Shown here piece by piece: positions 59,235-64,000 of a DNA stretch of 64,000 nt. Source of the stretch: Allofournierella massiliensis (lineage in GTDB: Bacteria > Bacillota > Clostridia > Oscillospirales > Ruminococcaceae); assembly GCF_004345265.1 (NCBI RefSeq), contig NZ_SLUM01000006.1, positions 87,365 to 151,364 on the forward strand, in the 5' to 3' direction. The notes under the pieces are model-generated. The model did not search any database and was not told where the DNA came from. It saw only the letters and a list, made by a program, of their open reading frames with translations. Both the position numbers and the translations under genes were made by a program. Each line of letters begins with the position of its first letter. Position 1 is the stretch's first letter.

Positions 59235-60509
59235 ATGTCGATGTTTGTAGACGTGGCGAAGATCACCATCAAAGCAGGCAAAGGCGGCGACGGTGCTGTG
59301 AGCTTCCATCGGGAAAAGTTCGTGGCGGCCGGCGGCCCGGACGGCGGCGACGGTGGTCGTGGCGGCAACGTGGTTTTTGTGGCCGACGACAACCTGTCCA
59401 CCCTGATGGATTTTCGCTATAAGCGCAAGTACGCCGCCCAGCCGGGCGAAAATGGCAGCGGCTCGCGCTGCACCGGCAAGAACGCCCCGGATCTGGTCAT
59501 CAAGGTGCCCCGCGGCACCCTCATCCGCGATGCTGCCAGTGGTCTGCTGATGGCCGATATTTCCGGCGACGAGCCGGTAATCGTGGCCAAGGGCGGCAAG
59601 GGCGGCTGGGGCAACACCCATTTTGCCAGCCCCACCCGTCAGATTCCCAAGTTTGCCAAGCCCGGCTTGCCCGGCGAGGAGTACGAGGTGCGCCTGGAGC
59701 TGAAGCTGATCGCCGACGTGGGTCTGATCGGCTTCCCCAATGTGGGCAAATCCACTCTGATCAGCGTGATCAGTGCGGCCAAACCCAAGATTGCCAACTA
59801 TCATTTCACCACCCTGAGCCCGGTGCTGGGCGTGGTGAAGGTGGGCCCCGAGCAGAGCTTCGTGGCCGCGGATATCCCCGGCCTGATCGAAGGCGCCAGC
59901 GAGGGCATCGGTCTGGGTCATGATTTCCTTCGCCATGTGGAGCGCTGCCGTCTGCTGCTGCATGTGGTGGACGTGTCCGGCTGCGAGGGCCGCGATCCGG
60001 TGGAGGACTTCGAAAAGATCAACACCGAGCTGCAGAGTTTCAGCCCCGAGCTGGCCACCCGGCCCCAGATCGTGCTGGGCAACAAGTGTGATATCGCCAC
60101 CGAAGAGCAGATCGGGAGCTTCAAGTCCTATGTGGAAAGCAAGGGCCTGACCTTCATGCCCATCTCTGCTGCCACCAATCAGGGCCTGAAGAATCTGCCC
60201 GGCATCGTGTGGGATCGGCTGCAGCAGCTGCCTCCGGTGCAGGTGTTTGAGCCGGACTTCGTACCTTACGCGGTGAACCCCAACGAGCGCACCTATACCA
60301 TCGAAAAGACCGCCGACCACGAGTTTACCATCACTGCTCCCTGGCTGGAGCGCATTCTGGCCGGCAGCGATGTGGATGATTACGAAAGCCTGCAGTACTT
60401 CCAGCGTCAGCTGGACGAAAGCGGCATTCTGCGTGATCTGGTGGCTCAGGGCGTTGAGGAAGAGGACACCATCAAGATCGGCGAATACCAGTTTGACTAT
60501 ATCTTCTAA
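59235..60509 (+). CDS. obgE: GTPase Obg
   Basis: Essential ribosome-associated GTPase, 424 residues. The glycine-rich Obg fold (KAGKGGDGAVSFHREKFVAAGGP) is at residues 14-36. The G domain starts near 160 with GFPNVGKSTLI (G1), then DIPGLIEGASEG (G3) and NKCD (G4). The C-terminal OCT domain is typical of Firmicutes Obg. ATG at 59235 after AAAGGAG. Confidence 0.97.
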   Translation: MSMFVDVAKITIKAGKGGDGAVSFHREKFVAAGGPDGGDGGRGGNVVFVADDNLSTLMDFRYKRKYAAQPGENGSGSRCTGKNAPDLVIKVPRGTLIRDAASGLLMADISGDEPVIVAKGGKGGWGNTHFASPTRQIPKFAKPGLPGEEYEVRLELKLIADVGLIGFPNVGKSTLISVISAAKPKIANYHFTTLSPVLGVVKVGPEQSFVAADIPGLIEGASEGIGLGHDFLRHVERCRLLLHVVDVSGCEGRDPVEDFEKINTELQSFSPELATRPQIVLGNKCDIATEEQIGSFKSYVESKGLTFMPISAATNQGLKNLPGIVWDRLQQLPPVQVFEPDFVPYAVNPNERTYTIEKTADHEFTITAPWLERILAGSDVDDYESLQYFQRQLDESGILRDLVAQGVEEEDTIKIGEYQFDYIF

Positions 60510-60566
60510 GGCAGTATCATTCTGACCTGAGCCGCGCGTCGCGCGGCATGAAACGAGGCAAAAACC

Positions 60567-60989
60567 ATGTTGTTTGAAGCAAATCCGGAAGTGGATATCC
60601 GGGAGCAGTCTCCCCTGAATCTGGCCTTTGTGGGCGACGGTGTGTTCGAACTGCTGGTTCGCCAGCGGCTGGTGGAACGCACCCGCCTGGTGCCCGGCAA
60701 GCTGCACGCGGCCTGCGTGAAATATGTATCCGCCAAGGGCCAGAACCGGGCGCTGGCTGCCATTGAGGACCAGCTCACCGAGACCGAACAGGCGGTGCTG
60801 CGCCGGGGCAAGAACGCCAGTAAGGCCACCGTGGCCAAGCACGCAACCCCTCAGGAATACCGGGCATCCACCGGCTTTGAGGCGTTGTTCGGCTGGCTGT
60901 ATCTCACCGGCCAGAACCAGCGCATTCAGAAACTGTTCGACCTTTTGTGGGAGGGCTACGACCCGCTGGCAGTGGAAAAGCCGGAATAA
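60567..60989 (+). CDS. mrnC: Mini-ribonuclease 3
   Basis: 140 residues, RNase III catalytic domain without a dsRNA-binding domain: LNLAFVGDGVFELLVR near residue 18 carries the catalytic Asp. In B. subtilis Mini-III matures the 3' and 5' ends of 23S rRNA. The central KGQNRALAAIEDQLTE and FEALFGWLYLTG are typical. It begins 57 bases after obg and ends in a terminator. Confidence 0.93.
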   Translation: MLFEANPEVDIREQSPLNLAFVGDGVFELLVRQRLVERTRLVPGKLHAACVKYVSAKGQNRALAAIEDQLTETEQAVLRRGKNASKATVAKHATPQEYRASTGFEALFGWLYLTGQNQRIQKLFDLLWEGYDPLAVEKPE

Positions 60990-61051
60990 AAGGCATTCCC
61001 TGGAACGCTTTGCCCCGAAGAGCGGCAGAGCGTTGCCGGAAAACGCAAACA

Positions 61052-61104
61052 AAGGCTGAGACCGGCGGAACAGGAAAGATTGGTTCCGAGGGTCTCAGCC
61101 TTTT
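61052..61104. terminator. Bidirectional terminator after mrnC
   Basis: AAGGCTGAGACC (61052-61063) pairs with GGTCTCAGCCTT (61091-61102) with an inner CGGAAC/GGTTCCG stem. T-runs occur on both sides. Confidence 0.85.
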
Positions 61105-61167
61105 CACACCCTGTATTTTGTCAGGGCTGTGTTTGCCGGTGCGTGCCCGGCGGGGGAATTGCCGGTG

Positions 61168-61308
61168 TTACTTGCCGGTTTTCATGTTGGAAGCACCGGT
61201 GCTCTTGCTGTTTTTGGAAGTGCTGCTGGTAGCATTGGTGCTTTCGTTCTTGGCGCTGTTCTTGGCGCTGCGGCTGTTCATACTGTTTTTCGCGTTACGG
61301 TTTTCCAT
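61168..61308 (-). CDS. Small Asn/Ser/Lys-rich protein (46 aa)
   Basis: Short gene with ATG at 61308 and AAAGGAG about ten bases upstream, stop TAA at 61168. The product starts MENRNAKNSMNSRSAKNS and ends KTGK. It is basic, has no hydrophobic segment, and is made almost only of Asn, Ser, Lys, Ala and Thr. I recognise no family; the composition is that of small disordered nucleic-acid-binding or spore-type proteins. It faces the terminator of mrnC and is divergent from the RsmF-like gene. The open frames on the other strand have no ribosome binding site. Confidence 0.6.
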   Translation of the reverse strand: MENRNAKNSMNSRSAKNSAKNESTNATSSTSKNSKSTGASNMKTGK

Positions 61309-61432
61309 GGTTTGTGATCTCCTTTCCGAATCCGAAGAGGGAGCGGGGGCGTTTGCCCGGCGTGTTTTCTTATCCGCTGTGCCTCTTCGCTCCTAGTGTA
61401 ACCCCAAACAAGACCCATTATACAAAGGTGGT

Positions 61433-62794
61433 ATGGCATTGCAGGCAAAATATTTTGAAGAGCGTGAGCGGGCCCTGTTGGGCGAACGTTACGCGGAATA
61501 CTACGCGGCCCCCAGCGAGGAAGCGGCCCGGGGCGTGACCGTAAACCGGCTGCGCTGTACGCCGGAAGAGTTTGCCCGGCTGGCGGGACTTGCACTGAAA
61601 CCGTCGCCCTTCTGCGCCGAAGGCTTTGCGGTGGAAGAGCCGGACTTCAAGCCCGGTCGTCATCCCTATCACCATGGCGGGGCATTTTATTCCCAGGAGC
61701 CCTCGGCCAGCGCTCCGGCGGCGCTGCTGGATGTGCAGCCCGGCATGAAGGTGCTGGACATGTGTGCTGCGCCCGGCGGCAAGAGCAGCCAGCTGGCGGC
61801 AGCTCTGCAGGGGCAGGGGCTGCTGGTAAGCAACGAATACAATGCAGGCCGGGCCGAAATCCTGCGCTCCAATCTGGAGCGGATGGGTGTGGCCAACGCG
61901 GTGGTGCTGAACAGTGACACCGGCGCTCTGGCCAAGGCTTTCCCGGCGTTTTTTGACCGGATTCTGGTGGATGCGCCCTGCTCCGGCGAGGGGATGTTCC
62001 GCAAGGAGCCGCAGGCGCTGACCCAGCACAACGAAGGGCTGGTACGCCAGTGTGCCGCCATTGGCCGGGAGATTCTGGACAATGCCGCTGCCCTGCTGGC
62101 CCCCGGCGGGGTGCTGGTGTATTCCACCTGTACCTTTGCGCCGGAGGAGGACGAGGGCCAGATCGGGGAATTCCTTGCCCGCCATCCGGAGTTTACACTG
62201 GTGGATACTGGTGCAGCCTTTGGCAGCCCGGGCGAAGAAAACCGCTGCGGGGAGCATCCCTTTGATGTAAATCTGGTTCGTCGTATCTGGCCCTTCCAGG
62301 GCGGCGAGGGCCATTTCATGGCAAAACTGGTGAAAAGCGCGGAAAGCGAAGCCGGCCGCCCCTTCAAGCCGGAAAAGCCGGCCAAGCCCTGCAAGGAATG
62401 GCTGGAATTTGCCCGGCAGTATTTTCCGGCACTTGCCGACCGGCCGCTGCTCAAGGCAGGCGAGTTGCTGCTTCTGCCGCCTGAGACGCCGCTGCCGCCC
62501 CACAAACTGCGGGTGATGCGCTGCGGCGTCGCGGCTGGTACCGTGCAGAAAGGGCGGTTTGTGCCCGCCCATCATCTGTTCACCGCCTTTGGCCATACAT
62601 GCACCAATCAGGAGCAGCTGACCCTTTCCGATGAACGCACCGCCGCCTGGCTGCGGGGCGAGGAAATCGAGGCGCGCACCGCCCAAAACGGCTGGTGCTG
62701 CGTGCTGGTGGACGGCTTTTCGCTGGGCGCAGGCAAGGTGAGCGGGGGAAAGGTGAAAAACCACTATCCAAAAGCCCTGCGAAACCTGAAATAA
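61433..62794 (+). CDS. RsmB/NOP-family rRNA (cytosine-5) methyltransferase, RsmF-like
   Basis: 453 residues. N-terminal RNA-binding part (LGERYAEYY...VNRLRC), then the SAM-dependent core with DMCAAPGGKSSQLAAAL near residue 107 and the two catalytic cysteines of the NOP family: DAPCSGEGMFRK near 182 and STCTF near 231. The C-terminal ~150 residues match the RsmF/YebU extra domain. ATG at 61433 is only two bases from AAAGGTGG, so the TTG at 61439 (eight bases away) is an equally good start. Confidence 0.88.
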   Translation: MALQAKYFEERERALLGERYAEYYAAPSEEAARGVTVNRLRCTPEEFARLAGLALKPSPFCAEGFAVEEPDFKPGRHPYHHGGAFYSQEPSASAPAALLDVQPGMKVLDMCAAPGGKSSQLAAALQGQGLLVSNEYNAGRAEILRSNLERMGVANAVVLNSDTGALAKAFPAFFDRILVDAPCSGEGMFRKEPQALTQHNEGLVRQCAAIGREILDNAAALLAPGGVLVYSTCTFAPEEDEGQIGEFLARHPEFTLVDTGAAFGSPGEENRCGEHPFDVNLVRRIWPFQGGEGHFMAKLVKSAESEAGRPFKPEKPAKPCKEWLEFARQYFPALADRPLLKAGELLLLPPETPLPPHKLRVMRCGVAAGTVQKGRFVPAHHLFTAFGHTCTNQEQLTLSDERTAAWLRGEEIEARTAQNGWCCVLVDGFSLGAGKVSGGKVKNHYPKALRNLK

Positions 62795-62836
62795 TGGGCT
62801 TCTGAGGCCCCGGGCACTTGCCAGAAGAGGGCTTTT
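62770..62836 (+). terminator. Probable terminator after the RsmF-like gene
   Basis: AAAAGCCCT (62770-62778, inside the gene end) can pair with AGGGCTTTTT (62828-62837). An inner stem CTTCTG/CAGAAG is also possible. Five T close it. Confidence 0.5.
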
Positions 62837-62912
62837 TGTGCTAAAATTATTTAGTTACCGCACATCGTTCGGGCCCGGCTTGCGGCTCGGCATAAAATAG
62901 GAGGAAGTTTCC

Positions 62913-63650
62913 ATGTCTGGACATAGCAAATGGAATAACATCAAACGCAAGAAGGAAAAGACCGACGGCCAGAAGGCCAAGCTGTTCACCAAGGTTGGCC
63001 GCGAGATCGGCGTTGCCGTGCGCATGGGCGGCGCGGACCCCGCCAGCAATGGCAAGCTGCGTGACCTGATCGCCAAGGCTAAGAGCCTGAACGTGCCCAA
63101 CGATAACATCCAGCGCATCATCAAGCGCGCTGAGGGCGGCGAGAAGGACAACTACGAATCCATCACCTACGAAGGCTACGGCCCCTGCGGCATCGCCATG
63201 ATGGTGGAAACCCTGACCGACAACCGCAACCGCACCGCTGCCAACCTGCGCCACTACTTCGATAAGTTCGGCGGCAACTTGGGCAACATGGGTTGTGTGG
63301 GCTTCCTGTTCACCCAGAAGGGTGTGATTGTGCTGGACGGTGAAGGTCTGGACGAGGAGAAGGTCATGGAGGACTGCTTCGACGCCGGCGCCGAGGACTT
63401 CGACATGGGCGACGACGTGGTGGAAGTAACCACCGATCCCGACGCCTTCTCCGCCGTGCGTCAGGCTCTGGAGGACAAGGGCTATACCTTCATCTCTGCT
63501 GAAGTGGAAATGGTGCCCTCCACCACCTCTGCCATCACCGATGAGGACAACCAGAAGCTGATGGCCAAGCTGCTGGACGCTCTGGAGGACGATGACGACG
63601 TACAGAACGTGTGGCACAACCTGGAGAACGAAGAGGATCTGGATCGCTGA
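62913..63650 (+). CDS. yebC: YebC/PmpR-family protein
   Basis: 245 residues with the family start MSGHSKWNNIKRKKEKTDGQKA and GKLRDLIAKAKSLNVPNDNIQRII near residue 47. Family members bind DNA as regulators or help translation of polyproline stretches (TACO1/YebC2 work); the sequence does not decide between these. Length is standard. AGGAGG precedes the ATG. A strong terminator follows. Confidence 0.94.
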   Translation: MSGHSKWNNIKRKKEKTDGQKAKLFTKVGREIGVAVRMGGADPASNGKLRDLIAKAKSLNVPNDNIQRIIKRAEGGEKDNYESITYEGYGPCGIAMMVETLTDNRNRTAANLRHYFDKFGGNLGNMGCVGFLFTQKGVIVLDGEGLDEEKVMEDCFDAGAEDFDMGDDVVEVTTDPDAFSAVRQALEDKGYTFISAEVEMVPSTTSAITDEDNQKLMAKLLDALEDDDDVQNVWHNLENEEDLDR

Positions 63651-63679
63651 TTCATCCCCCGTTCTGACTGCGAATCCGT

Positions 63680-63722
63680 GGGCCCCGGCCTTCCGTTTAA
63701 TCGGAAGAGCCGGGGCCTTTTT
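63680..63722 (+). terminator. Terminator after yebC
   Basis: GGCCCCGGC and TTCC pair with GGAA and GCCGGGGCC (GTTTAATC loop), followed by five T. Confidence 0.92.
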
Positions 63723-63792
63723 GTATCCGCAGCAGGGGATTAGCCGCCGCCAGTCCGGGCCAGACTGAAAGGGTGGAGCTGCCGCGGGTGGT

Positions 63793-63821
63793 TTGCTTTT
63801 TACCGAGGGGCATGCTATAAT
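63793..63821 (+). promoter_or_regulatory. Promoter reading out of the window
   Basis: TTGCTT (63793-63798), 17-base spacer, TATAAT (63816-63821) with TGC before it (extended -10). Confidence 0.65.
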
Positions 63822-63864
63822 GAACCCATACAAATAAAAGAGTAAAAATTTGTGCACATTGATC

Positions 63865-63897
63865 CGCTCCACAGTTTGTCATTGTTGGAGCGTTTTT
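63865..63897 (+). terminator. Leader stem-loop with T-run
   Basis: CGCTCCA (63865-63871) pairs with TGGAGCG (63886-63892), followed by five T. It lies about 40 bases after the promoter at 63793, so it could attenuate the next transcript or end a short RNA. Confidence 0.5.
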
Positions 63898-64000
63898 AAA
63901 AACAAAGTCTGCAAATAAAAAGTCAACAGGGAATTGAGGAAAGTTTGCAACCTTAGTAGGAGGCGAAAGAGAGCAAAACAAAAAGACCGCCGCGCAAGCG

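Larger units (their letters stand above)
63651..64000. other. Intergenic region at the window end
   Basis: No gene is supported here. It holds the yebC terminator, a promoter (63793-63821), a stem-loop with a T-run (63865-63897) and a good ribosome-binding-like AGGAGG at 63958-63963. No start codon follows that AGGAGG within usual spacing before the edge. The transcript continues past the window. Confidence 0.5.

Overview
The window reads as a chromosomal segment of a GC-rich, low-GC-phylum relative (Clostridia, Oscillospiraceae; the Faecalibacterium / Subdoligranulum / Gemmiger neighbourhood is my inference). The reasons are strong AGGAGG ribosome binding sites, sigma-A type promoters, a class III fructose-bisphosphatase, UPF0735/PheB next to homoserine dehydrogenase, mini-RNase III, and a CIRCE-controlled heat-shock gene. 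No phage, insertion sequence, CRISPR array or rRNA was seen. The first ~1 kb is visibly richer in A+T than the rest.

Layout. 1-7 kb: the end of a membrane protein, a Gfo/Idh/MocA oxidoreductase, a THUMP-type RNA methyltransferase, two membrane proteins and a PflA-like radical SAM protein. 7-11 kb: an EamA transporter, fbp and a tyrosine-phosphatase-like protein. 11-21 kb: a nucleoside uptake and salvage region (deoD, cdd, a BMP-type lipoprotein, ABC ATPase, two permeases, pdp). A glycyl radical enzyme and its activase (yjjI, yjjW) sit between the binding protein and the rest of the transporter. 21-25 kb: htpG behind a perfect CIRCE element, and a GntR-controlled ABC exporter. 25.8-31 kb: a two-component system translationally coupled to a membrane protein and followed by two paralogous lipoproteins.

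31.7-32.3 kb holds tRNA-Asp, tRNA-Thr and tRNA-Trp. 32-40 kb: a duplicated CmpB-like membrane protein, a tandem pair of radical SAM enzymes, sfsA, a ricin-type lectin with a histone-like Lys/Ala tail, and a CcdA-thioredoxin fusion. 39.7-40.8 kb: a MarR regulator and a flavodoxin resembling BilQ/BilS. 40.8-45.1 kb: a five-gene minus-strand operon (FkbH-like HAD protein, acyl carrier protein, MaoC hydratase, SDR reductase, GNAT acyltransferase) that looks like a small ACP-dependent acyl-group pathway without a ketosynthase.

45-64 kb is mostly housekeeping: a class A penicillin-binding protein with an apparent non-canonical start, ACT protein-hom-thrB-lysC, a VanY-type carboxypeptidase, YfmF/YfmH, lgt, folD, rplU-rpmA (with no prp gene and no L27 N-terminal extension), obg, mini-RNase III, a 46-residue small protein, an RsmF-like methyltransferase and yebC. 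The most promising uncharacterised systems are the YjjI/YjjW nucleoside locus and the FkbH/ACP operon. The lectin-histone-tail protein, the radical SAM pair and the BilQ/BilS-like pair follow.
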